A stretch of DNA of 64,000 bases. Source: Thermoplasmatota archaeon (GTDB lineage Archaea > Thermoplasmatota > Thermoplasmata > Thermoplasmatales > Thermoplasmataceae). The translations under genes were made by a program, and so were the position numbers. Positions 53,505 to 62,871 of this stretch are shown piece by piece. A model generated the notes under the pieces. It was not told the origin of the DNA. It saw nothing but the letters and a program-made list of their open reading frames with translations, and did not search any database. The number at the start of each line of letters is the position of its first letter. Positions within the stretch are counted from its first letter, which is position 1. The stretch spans positions 1 to 64,000 of the forward strand of contig JAMCUL010000004.1 of assembly GCA_023381355.1 (NCBI GenBank). The letters run 5' to 3'.

Positions 53505-54170
53505 ATGAGTTCAGTCATATCCGGTTTGATTGCGTATGTAGTTAATGTTATCATTTATGTGATTCGTGTCTCAAATTACCCTGGCATTTTCTTCCTGATG
53601 TTCCTGGAAGGTGTCCTCCTCCCTATCCCTTCCGAAGTTGTCATGGCATTTGCAGGTTATCTTTCCCTTACAGGCCAGCTTCCTGCCTTTCTCGGGATTC
53701 CTCCGGTCATTCTTGCCCTCATTGCAGGAAGTACAGGGAATGCAGTTGGTGCAGCAGCTGCGTATGCTATCGGTTATTATGGAGGAAGGCCGGCAATACT
53801 CAGATTTGGAAAATATGTGAGGCTTGATCAGGATACACTTGCCAAGACTGAGAAGTGGTTCAATAAATATGGTGAAGTCTCGGTATTCTTCACGAGACTG
53901 GTACCTGTGTTCAGAACATTTATTTCAATTCCAGCAGGTCTTGCAGAAATGAATTTTAAGAAATTCATAATTCTTACCTTTGTTGGGACAGTTATCTGGG
54001 ATTCTGTCCTCATTTACCTTGGCTACATCCTTGGAAGCAAATGGCAGAATATCCTTGGGGCGTTCAATGATTATTCCTATATTGCAATAGCAGCAGCGTT
54101 TGCCGTATTGATATATGTTTATTACAAACTTTCCCGAAGGAGCAGTACAAAAAATACGACCGGAAATTGA
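53505..54170 (+). CDS. DedA-family membrane protein
   Basis: A 221-residue polytopic membrane protein of the DedA/SNARE-associated group, with the EGVLLPIPSEVVMAFAGYL segment (about 30-48), GNAVGAAAAYAIGYYGGRP (about 78-96) and FFTRLVPVFRTFISIPAGLAEM (about 127-148), the conserved reentrant-loop region with R and P residues. Members move lipids across membranes; the substrate is unknown. GTGATC (53495-53500) before ATG 53505 doubles as the stop of the deaminase gene, so translation is coupled. Confidence 0.92.
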   Translation: MSSVISGLIAYVVNVIIYVIRVSNYPGIFFLMFLEGVLLPIPSEVVMAFAGYLSLTGQLPAFLGIPPVILALIAGSTGNAVGAAAAYAIGYYGGRPAILRFGKYVRLDQDTLAKTEKWFNKYGEVSVFFTRLVPVFRTFISIPAGLAEMNFKKFIILTFVGTVIWDSVLIYLGYILGSKWQNILGAFNDYSYIAIAAAFAVLIYVYYKLSRRSSTKNTTGN

Positions 54171-54303
54171 ATCGATGAACAATTTAAACATGTGATTCCT
54201 CATTTTCTGATATCAGGCCAGGCAAAATTTTAGGCTTCTTGATCAAGGCATGCATTGGAAAGAATTTATAACTAAAAATCAATAGGGTGTCTGGGTAGAA
54301 GAA

Positions 54304-54453
54304 ATGCCATTTGCTGAATCAATAGAAAGAAGACTGAACAAGAAAATATGCATGAGATGTGATGCCAGGAATTCCGTGAAGGCCACGAGATGCAGAAAAT
54401 GTGGATATACTGGATTGAGGATGAAGGCTAAGGAAAGGCGCGGTGGCCAGTGA
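54304..54453 (+). CDS. rpl40e: 50S ribosomal protein L40e
   Basis: A 49-residue basic zinc protein encoded here, easy to miss by length. The sequence starts [14 protein letters not shown] and has two cysteine knuckles (CMRC and CRKC), ending in KERRGGQ: these are the landmarks of eL40. A TATA-like TTTATAAC near 54266-54275 precedes it by about 28 bases. The TTG start of purQ lies six bases after its stop, with GTGAT overlapping the stop codon as ribosome site, so the two form an operon. Confidence 0.96.
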   Translation: MPFAESIERRLNKKICMRCDARNSVKATRCRKCGYTGLRMKAKERRGGQ

Positions 54454-54459
54454 TATCTG

Positions 54460-55248
54460 TTGGATAGTAAACCACTAAGGGCCGGAATACTGAGAATGGA
54501 AGGCACGAACAATGATTCCGAGGCCTTTCGCTCATTTCAGGAATCAGGGTTTGAACCAAGATACATTCATATCTGGGAGATAGAACATTCCAGAACTAGC
54601 CTTGAGGATTACAGCGTCCTGTTTATTCCCGGTGGTTTTTCGGCCGGAGATTATGTAAGGGCCGGTGCAATTTTTGCTTTAAGGTTGAAGAACTCGTCGG
54701 AGCACATCCTCAGGAGAATGGTTGAAGATGGAGTTCCGGTTATAGGGGCATGCAATGGATTCCAGGTTCTTACCGAAACAGGCATGATAGGATCCAGTTA
54801 CGGCAGGAGAGATATCGCACTGGGAGTGAATCAAAGTGGAAAGTTTGAATGCAGGACTGTGTATATCAAGTATACGGGCAGGAACAGGATATTTGATGGG
54901 ATTATCAGCAGGAATTCGATCTTTGAGATACCTGTAGCACATAAGGAAGGGAACATCAGGTTCATTAATGACACGATAATGAACGACCTGGTGGATGAGG
55001 GCAGGAACCTTTTCACATACTTCGATCCGACTGGCTCTGGAAGTTCATATCCATGGAACCCGAATGGTTCTGTTCATGATATTGCAGGAATTTCAGGCGA
55101 ATTTGGTAATATAATTGGACTCATGCCTCATCCCGAGAGAATTTTTTACAGATATCAACTCTCCACGAACGGTAAAATTAAGGAAATGCAGCCGTTTGGC
55201 CAGCTTTTCTTCTCTGCACTTAGAAAATATGCCGAAAGGCGAAACTAA
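54460..55248 (+). CDS. purQ: Phosphoribosylformylglycinamidine synthase glutaminase subunit
   Basis: Class I amidotransferase subunit that feeds ammonia to PurL in purine synthesis. Nucleophile C98 is in GACNGFQ, and the His-Glu pair is H224 and E226 in MPHPERIF. The FIPGGFSAGDYVRAGA segment is PurQ-specific. Length 262 is typical. Start TTG 54460 with a GTGAT ribosome site in the upstream gene's stop codon. PurS and PurL are not in this window. It ends four bases into the convergent UPF0200 gene. Confidence 0.95.
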   Translation: MDSKPLRAGILRMEGTNNDSEAFRSFQESGFEPRYIHIWEIEHSRTSLEDYSVLFIPGGFSAGDYVRAGAIFALRLKNSSEHILRRMVEDGVPVIGACNGFQVLTETGMIGSSYGRRDIALGVNQSGKFECRTVYIKYTGRNRIFDGIISRNSIFEIPVAHKEGNIRFINDTIMNDLVDEGRNLFTYFDPTGSGSSYPWNPNGSVHDIAGISGEFGNIIGLMPHPERIFYRYQLSTNGKIKEMQPFGQLFFSALRKYAERRN

Positions 55249-55790
55249 ACTTCCGGATGCTCCTTTTCAATTCGTTCCAGGAGGCTTTCGACATTCGCCT
55301 TGAATTCTTCAAGCGTTGAATCATTGACAATCATGTAATCAGAAAGTGAGATTGCCTTTCCAATCCCCCATGACAGCTCTCTCTCGTCTCTCTTTACCAG
55401 TTCATCCATTATCTTTATGTCGTCAGGCCTGCTTCTCTTGACGATTCGTTTCAGTCTCTCATCCCTGTCTGTATGGATTGCAACCAGAACAAGATTTGGA
55501 TTAACCTTCTGAAAATAATTAAATTCTTCCATGTTACGGAGACCATCTACAATTACGTGGTTCTTTTCCTTTATGTCTTCGACCAGCCTCCTTGCCCATA
55601 TATCCATGCCATAAAGTTCCCTTTCCCTGTTGGAAAACGCCCCTATACTTCCATCATTCTCATTAATTCCATTCAATTTGGCGTATTTTCTGACTGTGTC
55701 CCCCATGTGGTAATCTATCCATCCATGCGTCCTAGCGACCTTAATAAATTCATCTTTCCCTGATCCAGGCATCCCGGTAATAATAAGCAT
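55245..55790 (-). CDS. UPF0200 P-loop kinase-like protein
   Basis: A 181-residue P-loop protein of the archaeal UPF0200 group. The Walker A motif GMPGSGKD lies at 6-13; HMGDTVRKYA and VIVDGLRN follow, then an RSRPDD and KRDERE lid region. It is like a nucleoside/nucleotide or dephospho-CoA-kinase-type enzyme in build, but the archaeal substrate is not settled. No partner genes are evident. Single gene on the minus strand. Confidence 0.85.
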   Translation of the reverse strand: MLIITGMPGSGKDEFIKVARTHGWIDYHMGDTVRKYAKLNGINENDGSIGAFSNRERELYGMDIWARRLVEDIKEKNHVIVDGLRNMEEFNYFQKVNPNLVLVAIHTDRDERLKRIVKRSRPDDIKIMDELVKRDERELSWGIGKAISLSDYMIVNDSTLEEFKANVESLLERIEKEHPEV

Positions 55791-55937
55791 CGGCTACGTT
55801 TATGACTTGAAAGTTAATAACATGTTCTCATCAGGTGATTTTCTGATTCTGACGAATTGCCATCGCACAGGAACATGCAGGCCGATGTGTGTAACATTTC
55901 GAAAAATAGATATGTATTCAGTAATATGGTTTTCCAC

Positions 55938-56009
55938 GGACAGGTGGCAGAGAGGCGATGCGTGGGACTGCAGATCCCATCTACTAGGGTTCAAATCCCT
56001 ACCTGTCCT
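55938..56009 (+). tRNA. tRNA-Cys (anticodon GCA)
   Basis: The 72-base segment has acceptor stem GGACAGG/CCTGTCC with discriminator T (U73, the tRNA-Cys identity base). The anticodon stem TGGGA/TCCCA encloses CTGCAGA, giving anticodon GCA. The T arm TAGGG-TTCAAAT-CCCTA is perfect. No intron and no encoded CCA. It is a lone gene, upstream of a 500-base region that lacks a clear gene. Confidence 0.96.
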
Positions 56010-56515
56010 TAATTAAATGCTTCATAGAGCCTTCTCTTCTTTTTGGACGCTATTAAGCGGATATCTGAACTCACGAACTCAGAAGGTATATGATAATGTG
56101 CTATTTCCATATAAGATGAAATTTTTTTCTCGTGGAACTTATGCTGGCACCGCTTCAAGGATACATTACAGTTCAGCAGCCGTACGTCTTCCTCAAACAT
56201 CATTTTACTAACGCCAGAATGTGATTCCTTGAGATTTCCCCTCTTTCATCTATATTATTAATTGTTGATGGCATCAATAACCTTGAATCGCAGAATTATC
56301 CATCCATAATCAAATCATGCAGAACTCAAAGTTAAAAAGGCATATAAAGTGGTAACAGGTAGCATTGCAAGGATTATGCATTCAAGACAGGATGGGAAAT
56401 TCATAGAAACGTCCCTCAGGAATGAATCACTAGTTGGTGAGGGGGGTAGTGCCTTACTTTCCACATGGTAAGCGTGGAATAATTTTCTATATTAAATGAG
56501 AATACATACCATGTT
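56010..56515. other. 506-base gap after tRNA-Cys
   Basis: Two overlapping small frames exist (56017-56211 plus, 56009-56203 minus), neither with recognisable features. TTCCAC and GTGGAA form an inverted repeat at about 56459-56479 with a nine-base centre, just upstream of the flavin reductase gene and possibly an operator. A CATATAAAG TATA-like sequence at about 56340-56348 could start a small RNA, but none is recognised. Confidence 0.35.
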
Positions 56516-57070
56516 GTGAATATGAAGATAATAGGATTTGGCGGGAGTCTCAGGAAAGGATCATACAACTTAATGCTTCTAAATGAATTCAAGAGGATAA
56601 ATCAGGACCTGTTTGATGTGGAAATTGCAGATATTTCAGGTATACCTGTTTATAACCAGGATCTTGATAGTAATCAGCCCGAAAGCGTGACACTTCTCAG
56701 GGAGAGAGTGAAGAGTTCTGATGGGTTTGTGATTTCAACGCCAGAATATGACTTTTCTATTCCTGGCTTCCTGAAGAATACACTTGATTATCTCTCGCGA
56801 CCTGTTGGCATGAACCCTTTTTCAGGAAAAGCCGGAGCAATAATGAGTACATCAATCAGCATGCTTGGCGGCTCGAGAGCACAGTATCACCTCAGGCAGG
56901 TATTAACCTATCTGGACACGAGAATAGTCAACAAGCCAGAGATATTCGTAACGTTTGCAAACCAGAAATTTGACGAAAATGGTAGGCTGAAAGATGAAAT
57001 GACTACAAAATTCATAAGGGAACTGGGTGAAAAACTAAGAAGTGAAATCAACAAATCCTCATTAACCTGA
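56516..57070 (+). CDS. NADPH-dependent FMN reductase family protein
   Basis: A 184-residue flavodoxin-fold flavin reductase. The FMN-phosphate loop GSLRKGSYN is at about 10-18, and the TPEYDFSIPGFLKNTLDYLSRP segment (about 75-96) forms the dimer and flavin site. Such proteins reduce FMN, quinones or azo compounds. The start is GTG 56516 or ATG 56522. Single gene followed by a long gap; no linked redox genes reveal its partner. Confidence 0.88.
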   Translation: MNMKIIGFGGSLRKGSYNLMLLNEFKRINQDLFDVEIADISGIPVYNQDLDSNQPESVTLLRERVKSSDGFVISTPEYDFSIPGFLKNTLDYLSRPVGMNPFSGKAGAIMSTSISMLGGSRAQYHLRQVLTYLDTRIVNKPEIFVTFANQKFDENGRLKDEMTTKFIRELGEKLRSEINKSSLT

Positions 57071-57806
57071 ATTTACATCGTTGAGATTTTTTTGGGTCTA
57101 TTCTAAGGATCATAATCAGCATGAAAAACTGGATTCATATGGAAGTTGGGAGATATCCTTCATGAATGTGAAATCATGAATGACGACACTTATAGAATAA
57201 AGGTTAAACAATCCATTCAAATGACGCTAATTTCAACAGGAATCTGATTCAGATAGACCTGCAATGAAAGAGCGCCCAAGAGGAGTAACGATTCTTGTAA
57301 CACTGCCAGGAGCCGCGGGATGGATCCACCCTCCAAAAATTCATTATTCAATAAAGAGAAGAGTTACGGATGTATATTAGACACCTCTATTATCCAGCAT
57401 GTCCTGGGGACATTCCTTATTTTTCTGAGATCAGAGAAGCAACGGCTAATGAAGCACCTGAATTAATTAAATTTATCCGGGAAGTAAGTCCGGATAAAAC
57501 TCAAGTTTATGAAAATCCAGAGTTAATACTATATCCCATGTAATATATCCCCCTGATATAGGATTTCCAAATGCAGGAAAAATTCACATAATATTAAATT
57601 AATGATGATGTTCAATTACTATTAGGAGTCAGGGGTTACCTGATTTGGTGATCTAATATGATAGCACCCTGACTTCATAAATTTGTGTAGAAACGCTAAC
57701 GTATATCACGGTAATAGCCTGATTTTCTGGATAGGTTTAGAGCCTTTAAATTTCAGGGTTTTAAAAGTTTGAAAACTATTTTAATAACGAATCAATACCT
57801 TAAAGG
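57071..57806. other. 736-base gap with small frames and hairpin
   Basis: Two small frames stand out, in different phases and almost abutting: 57264-57380 (38 codons, beginning MKERPRGVTILV) and 57370-57543 (57 codons). The first resembles the start of some membrane proteins, so they may be fragments of one decayed gene. AGTCAGGG (57627-57634) and CCCTGACT (57667-57674) form an eight-base stem 32 bases apart. CTGA-GTGAT-type elements inside it weakly recall a box C/D RNA. The korA promoter CTATTTTAATAAC is near 57777-57789. Confidence 0.35.
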
Positions 57807-59711
57807 ATGAAAAAAATAGACATCAACATTACAGTTGGTGGCCCTCAGGGTGGAGGCATTGATACATCCTCCAATATGATTAGCAGGGCCTTTGCACAGT
57901 CTGGTTATTATGTTTTTGGCGTGAGAGAATATCACTCTAATATTAAGGGGAGACACAGTTACACTCATGTAAGGATTAAATCTGAACGTCCGCGCTCTCT
58001 GAGATATCCAGTTGATTTTCTGGTTGCTCTTGATCCGGACAGTATTTTCGAACATCTTGAAGACATAGGGGCGGGGACGAGGATAATTTATGACAGTAGC
58101 ATAGAAAAGGCAGAACTTTCCCAGGCAAGGATGATAATGAGGGATACTGCAAAGAAGATCAAGGAAACACTTGATGAAGATAAATTCCCCAACACTATTG
58201 CAGGAGCAGTCCAGTGGATGAAGTCAAAAGGCGCAATGCCCCTTTCAATCCCATTCACAAATGTAGTTCAGGATGCAATAAAAGAAGGAGTTCCCAGCAG
58301 GTATTTCAATACTCTTGGAGCCGCCCTAACCCTTGCAATAGCCGGGGTTGACAGGAAATACATGGAGGAGAGCATAAGACTTGTTTTTGCAGGAAAGGAC
58401 AAGATTATAGAGGAAAATGTTAGGGTTGTTGATGCTGCCTATTCTTACTGCAGAAACAACGGACTCCTTGGAGAGACTCTTCCATATATTGAGCATTCAA
58501 AGAGGTTCATGATTACAGGAAATGACGGAGCAGCCATCGGGAAGGTTATGGGTGGACTCAGGCTCCAGACTTATTATCCGATTACCCCTGCAAGCGATGA
58601 AAGTACCATCATGGACGAGCATAATTACATAAAGTGGGTAGATACTGAGGCAAGCAAGATGAAGGACGCTGGTGTCGTGATCGTGCAGACAGAGGATGAA
58701 ATATCTGCAGCAACAATGGCAACTGGCGCTGCAGTCACAGGAACAAGGACCGCGACTGCTACCAGTGGACCTGGATTCTCGCTCATGGCCGAAGCAATTG
58801 GCTTTGCAGGAATAGATGAAGTTCCATTAGTTATAACGCTGTATCAGAGAGGAGGTCCATCAACTGGTCTCCCAACAAGGAATGGACAATCAGACCTCCT
58901 GTTCGCAATGAATACGGGGCACGGTGAATTCCCGCGAATAGTTATCTCGTCAGGAGATGTTGAGGAATGCATATATGATTCAATGAGAGCATTGAATTAT
59001 GCCCAGAGATACCAGATGCCTGTCCTTCATCTCATAGACAAGAATCTGGCAAATACAACTGATTTCATTTCCCTGATAGACTCGAAGAAGGTTCCTGTAA
59101 TGGCCCACAAATTTGAGAGCCACGGGCTGAATTTCAAGAGATACAACCTTGACACAAAGAACGGCATATCAAACCTGGGGGCATTCGGAAAAGATATATT
59201 CTGGATGACAGGTGATGAGCACGACGAACTTGGTCATGTTACTGAAGATAGCGATGTGAGGGACCAAATGATGGAGAAGAGGTTCAGGAAACTTGAGACT
59301 GCAGATCTTGAAATTCCGCAGGATGACAAGGCTATCCTGTATGGAGATCCAAAGGCGGAGATCACTTTTGTAACATGGGGAAGCCAGAAGGGCCCAATTC
59401 TTGATGTCATAGACATACTCAAGGAAGAAGGAATAAACGCAAACCTGCTTTACCTCAGAATGTTCATCCCATTCCCTACAAAGTTCGTGAAGGAAGTTCT
59501 TTCTAAGGCGAAGATAATTATCGATGTGGAGAGTAATTTCCTGGGGCAGGCCGCCTCCGTGGTAATGGCAAATACAGGAATAAATATAGAGAACAGGATA
59601 CTGAAATACAACGGAAGGCACATGACTGAGGATGAGATACTGGAATCTGCGAGGGATATAATTAAGAATAAGGGGAATAAAATAGAAAAGGTGTTGAAAC
59701 ATGGCGCATAA
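57807..59711 (+). CDS. korA: 2-oxoacid:ferredoxin oxidoreductase, alpha subunit
   Basis: A 634-residue fused gamma-alpha subunit that oxidises 2-oxoacids to acyl-CoA and reduces ferredoxin. The N-terminal gamma domain (1-190) begins with VGGPQGGGIDTSS; the alpha domain contains YPITPASDEST (about 254-264), TATSGPGFSLM, and the middle region TLYQRGGPSTGLPTRNGQSDL, and the C-terminal domain ends near residue 630. Two-subunit OFORs of this type occur in Thermoplasmatales and Sulfolobales. Leaderless ATG about 25 bases after TTTTAATA. Beta subunit overlaps its end by 11 bases. Confidence 0.96.
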   Translation: MKKIDINITVGGPQGGGIDTSSNMISRAFAQSGYYVFGVREYHSNIKGRHSYTHVRIKSERPRSLRYPVDFLVALDPDSIFEHLEDIGAGTRIIYDSSIEKAELSQARMIMRDTAKKIKETLDEDKFPNTIAGAVQWMKSKGAMPLSIPFTNVVQDAIKEGVPSRYFNTLGAALTLAIAGVDRKYMEESIRLVFAGKDKIIEENVRVVDAAYSYCRNNGLLGETLPYIEHSKRFMITGNDGAAIGKVMGGLRLQTYYPITPASDESTIMDEHNYIKWVDTEASKMKDAGVVIVQTEDEISAATMATGAAVTGTRTATATSGPGFSLMAEAIGFAGIDEVPLVITLYQRGGPSTGLPTRNGQSDLLFAMNTGHGEFPRIVISSGDVEECIYDSMRALNYAQRYQMPVLHLIDKNLANTTDFISLIDSKKVPVMAHKFESHGLNFKRYNLDTKNGISNLGAFGKDIFWMTGDEHDELGHVTEDSDVRDQMMEKRFRKLETADLEIPQDDKAILYGDPKAEITFVTWGSQKGPILDVIDILKEEGINANLLYLRMFIPFPTKFVKEVLSKAKIIIDVESNFLGQAASVVMANTGINIENRILKYNGRHMTEDEILESARDIIKNKGNKIEKVLKHGA

Positions 59712-60627
59712 TTTTAAGACTGACCTGACTGTAGACTGGTGTCCTGGATGTGGTGATTTTGGTATAGTCACATCAATTACATCAGCAATGACTGAACTGA
59801 ATCTGGACCCACTTGGTGTGGTTATGGTTTCTGGTATTGGTTGCTCTGGAAAAACACCACATTATATCAATGTGGCAGGTATGCACACTCTTCACGGAAG
59901 AGCCATACCTTATGCAACTGGAGTTAAACTGGCAAATCCCAAATTAAAGGTTCTTGTGACTGGAGGTGACGGAGATCTTATGGGAATAGGAGCGGGACAT
60001 CTCGTTGCCGAAGGAAGGAGGAACACAGGGATTACAGTAATGATTTATGACAATGAGGTTTATGGCCTGACAAAGGGACAGGCTGCACCTACAATGCCAC
60101 TTGGTGAGCAGACGAAGAGCCTTACAAAACCCAACATATTCACGAGACTTAACCCAATTGCCCTGGCACTTTCTTCTGGGTACAGTTTTGTTGCAAGGGG
60201 ATTTTCGTTTGATATGAAGCAACTGAAAGATATAATCAAGAAGGCCATAAATCATCCAGGCTCTGCTGTGATTGATATTCTCCAGCCATGCCCCACATAC
60301 AACAACATCAATACAATGGAGTGGTACAAGGAGAGAGTCTACAAGCTTGAAGATGATAAGGAATGGGATCCAGTTGTGAGCACGGAGAACATTTCCCACG
60401 CAGACGAGAAGTTTTCAAGGGCAATGCTGAAGGCACAGGAATGGGGAGAGAAGATCCCAACAGGAATATTCTACCAGAACACTGCCATAGAACCGTTTAC
60501 AAAGAGGATCAACAGGAATGTACCCAACTATCTGGATATTACACCTTCAGAACAGGTAATATCAACGGATGCGGGCTTCACAATTGTGGATCCAGAAAAA
60601 ACTTTTGCTGACAAAATAATAGGTTAA
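59701..60627 (+). CDS. korB: 2-oxoacid:ferredoxin oxidoreductase, beta subunit
   Basis: A 308-residue TPP- and [4Fe-4S]-binding subunit. C14 and C17 in WCPGCGDF and the GCSGKTPHYI segment supply cluster ligands; GGDGDLMGIGAGHLVAEGRRN is the TPP/Mg motif, and CPTYNNINT carries another expected ligand. Works with KorA at the cytosol-ferredoxin interface. Its stop overlaps the convergent pyrH stop by four bases. Confidence 0.96.
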   Translation: MAHNFKTDLTVDWCPGCGDFGIVTSITSAMTELNLDPLGVVMVSGIGCSGKTPHYINVAGMHTLHGRAIPYATGVKLANPKLKVLVTGGDGDLMGIGAGHLVAEGRRNTGITVMIYDNEVYGLTKGQAAPTMPLGEQTKSLTKPNIFTRLNPIALALSSGYSFVARGFSFDMKQLKDIIKKAINHPGSAVIDILQPCPTYNNINTMEWYKERVYKLEDDKEWDPVVSTENISHADEKFSRAMLKAQEWGEKIPTGIFYQNTAIEPFTKRINRNVPNYLDITPSEQVISTDAGFTIVDPEKTFADKIIG

Positions 60628-61304
60628 TCCCCGGTTACGAGGGTTCCAACATATTTTTTTCCTGAGATGCATTTTTCCATGTTGTCGAAATCCTTTCCAG
60701 ATATTATGTGGAGGTTTATTCCTGCTCGCTTTCCAATCAGGAGTGAGACTGAATCCATGAACTGGTTGCTCCCTGCACCTGTATAACTTGCAAGTGAGAT
60801 ACGGAAGGCCTCGTCGTAGTCCAGGCGATCAAATCGAATTGCATTTGGATTCTTTCTCGGATCCTCGCTATATACCGCATCCACTGATGTAATATTGATC
60901 ACGTCCTTAATTCCCGCGGATTCTGCCAGAAGCATTGAAACTGTATCTGTTGTGTGTCCCGGGACGGTACCACCCATGACCACGGTTCCACGTCTGTTCA
61001 GTTCAGTGAGTCCCTCAACAACAGACTCCGGTATCCACTCCTGCTTATTTCCCATGGCAGAGGCGAGAAGCATGGCATTCATCCTTGTTGCCCTGATGCC
61101 GATCTCATCCATAAAGAAATCATTGGAAGTGTACTTCTTCATTGCATTTACATAGTTCCTTGCGGTAATCCCCCCACCTACAACAACACCATAACGATCT
61201 TTCTGGACCTGCCGCATTATTCCGACGAACCTGTTAATGAATTCAAAGTCTATATGTTCCGGGTTCACCATGGAACCTCCTAGAGATATTATAAATTCCC
61301 TCAT
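60624..61304 (-). CDS. pyrH: UMP kinase
   Basis: Archaeal uridylate kinase of the amino-acid-kinase fold, phosphorylating UMP to UDP. ISLGGSMVN (5-13), VVVGGGITARNYV (about 40-52), GTVVMGGTVPGHTTDTVS (about 105-122) and TSVDAVYSEDPRKNPNA (about 138-154) are its motifs. Length 226 is standard. Single gene divergent from aRF1; 46 bases between the starts hold both promoters, so expression of both may be linked. Confidence 0.95.
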   Translation of the reverse strand: MREFIISLGGSMVNPEHIDFEFINRFVGIMRQVQKDRYGVVVGGGITARNYVNAMKKYTSNDFFMDEIGIRATRMNAMLLASAMGNKQEWIPESVVEGLTELNRRGTVVMGGTVPGHTTDTVSMLLAESAGIKDVINITSVDAVYSEDPRKNPNAIRFDRLDYDEAFRISLASYTGAGSNQFMDSVSLLIGKRAGINLHIISGKDFDNMEKCISGKKYVGTLVTGD

Positions 61305-61350
61305 GAAATCGATTCATCAAAGTTATATAGTATTATAAATTTTCTAAGTT

Positions 61351-62595
61351 ATGACAAATGACGAGAAACAGCTCAGGAGATATGAGTTCAAGAAAGCGAT
61401 GGAGGAGCTTTCAAATTTGAAGGGACGTGGTACAGAGCTGATTTCTTTATATATTCCTCCGGACAAGCAGATATGGGATGTTGTTCAATACCTGAGGGAA
61501 GAATACTCCACTTCTGCCAACATTAAGTCGAAATCCACCAGGAAGAATGTGCTTTCTGCAATTGAGTCTATCATGTCAAAGCTTAAATATTATAAGTCAC
61601 CGCCAGAAACAGGACTGGTCTTCTTTGTGGGGCATGTTCAAAAGCGAGGGGATCAGACTGAAATGTTCAGTGAAATCATTGAGCCACCCGAGCCAATCCA
61701 GACATTCATATACAAATGCGATTCACAGTTTTACACAGAGCCTCTTCTTGTGCAGTTGAAGGCGAAAGATGTATATGGACTCATAGTCATTGACAGGAAG
61801 GAAGCAACCATAGGCTTCCTGAATGGAACTAACATCGTTGCCGTAACGAATGAACAGTCTCTTGTGCCTAGCAAGCATCACCAGGGGGGACAGTCTTCCA
61901 GAAGGTACGAACGACTTATCGAGATAGCGGCAAATGATTATTTCAAGAAGATGGGGGAAATTGTGAACAATACCTTCATGCCAATAATCAGGGACATGAA
62001 GGGAATATTCATAGGTGGCCCGGGATCAACAAAGAACTTCTTCTTTGAGAATGGGTATATGTTCAATGATATTACGAGGAAGGTGATTGATCTTTATGAT
62101 GTCGGTTATACAGATGAATCTGGATTAAGGGAACTTGTGGAGAAGGCTGCCGAATCGATGAAGGATCTTGAAATTGCGAGGGAAAAGGACCTGGTCAACA
62201 GATTCATGAGGGAAGTAAGGAAGGGTGATGAGGGGCTCGCAGTTTATGGTGAGGCTGAGGTTAATCATGCCCTTCAGATGAAGGCTGTCGATATCCTCCT
62301 GATATCGGATGGGATACGACGAACAAAATACTACTATAAATGTCCAGCATGTGGCCATGAAGAGGTCTTCAACTCAAGGCCGGAGGATAACACATGCCCG
62401 GCCTGTGGTTCTGCGATGGAACTGGATCATGAGGATGACTTTGTCAAGACTCTTTATAAAATGGCGGAGGATTCTGGCGCAACTGTGGAAATGATAGGAG
62501 AGGAGAGCGATGAGGGAAAACTCCTCAAGAAGGCCTTTGGTGGTGTTGTTGGAATACTCAGGTATGTGCCGCAGAAAGAAGCAAGATCATCGTAA
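61351..62595 (+). CDS. prf1: Peptide chain release factor aRF1
   Basis: Single archaeal release factor reading all three stop codons. NIKS (57-60) recognises the stop codon, and GGQ (179-181) triggers peptide release. The C-terminal region has a zinc ribbon with CPACGHEE and CPACG (about 330-352). Length 414. The ATG follows a TATATAGT element by about 25 bases, so the message is probably leaderless. Its 3' end overlaps that of the convergent PRC-barrel gene by nine bases. Confidence 0.97.
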   Translation: MTNDEKQLRRYEFKKAMEELSNLKGRGTELISLYIPPDKQIWDVVQYLREEYSTSANIKSKSTRKNVLSAIESIMSKLKYYKSPPETGLVFFVGHVQKRGDQTEMFSEIIEPPEPIQTFIYKCDSQFYTEPLLVQLKAKDVYGLIVIDRKEATIGFLNGTNIVAVTNEQSLVPSKHHQGGQSSRRYERLIEIAANDYFKKMGEIVNNTFMPIIRDMKGIFIGGPGSTKNFFFENGYMFNDITRKVIDLYDVGYTDESGLRELVEKAAESMKDLEIAREKDLVNRFMREVRKGDEGLAVYGEAEVNHALQMKAVDILLISDGIRRTKYYYKCPACGHEEVFNSRPEDNTCPACGSAMELDHEDDFVKTLYKMAEDSGATVEMIGEESDEGKLLKKAFGGVVGILRYVPQKEARSS

Positions 62596-62841
62596 CATTT
62601 TTAATTTTGTCACGTCAAGCACGAGATAATCCTTTCCTGCAACTATCAGGTCGAACGGTATTATATACCTGCCACTCTCATCCTTCTTCAGTGAGACAAA
62701 TCTCTGATCGCGTGGAATTGCCAGGATACTCTGGATCTTGCCTGTTCGCTGATCAAATATAAAATCGTCAATCGTCCCGACAATAGTGCCGTCACTGGTC
62801 CCGATCTGAGTGCCCACAACCTTCCTGAGTCTCAATTTCAT
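62587..62841 (-). CDS. PRC-barrel domain protein
   Basis: An 84-residue protein consisting of one PRC-barrel: [34 protein letters not shown] gives the typical small beta-barrel pattern. Stand-alone archaeal PRC-barrels are linked to RNA metabolism and recently to cell division (CdpB-type proteins), but this one's function is unknown. It starts 31 bases after the VAT stop on the same strand, so it may be co-transcribed. Confidence 0.85.
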   Translation of the reverse strand: MKLRLRKVVGTQIGTSDGTIVGTIDDFIFDQRTGKIQSILAIPRDQRFVSLKKDESGRYIIPFDLIVAGKDYLVLDVTKLKMLR

Positions 62842-62871
62842 ATTTCAATCAGTGCATATTACAATAAAAAT

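Noticed and set aside
54460-55248. The amidotransferase considered as PdxT, partner of PdxS
   Set aside because: Length (262 residues) and the GGFSAGDYVRAGA and CNGFQ motifs are those of PurQ; PdxT is shorter with a different motif.
56009-56211. Overlapping small frames on both strands next to tRNA-Cys, considered as a remnant of an integrated element
   Set aside because: No integrase signature, no repeat of the tRNA 3' end further along, and no coding bias between the two strands.
57240-57330. GC-richer spacer considered as SRP or RNase P RNA
   Set aside because: The conserved domain IV loop of SRP RNA and the conserved RNase P core words were not found.
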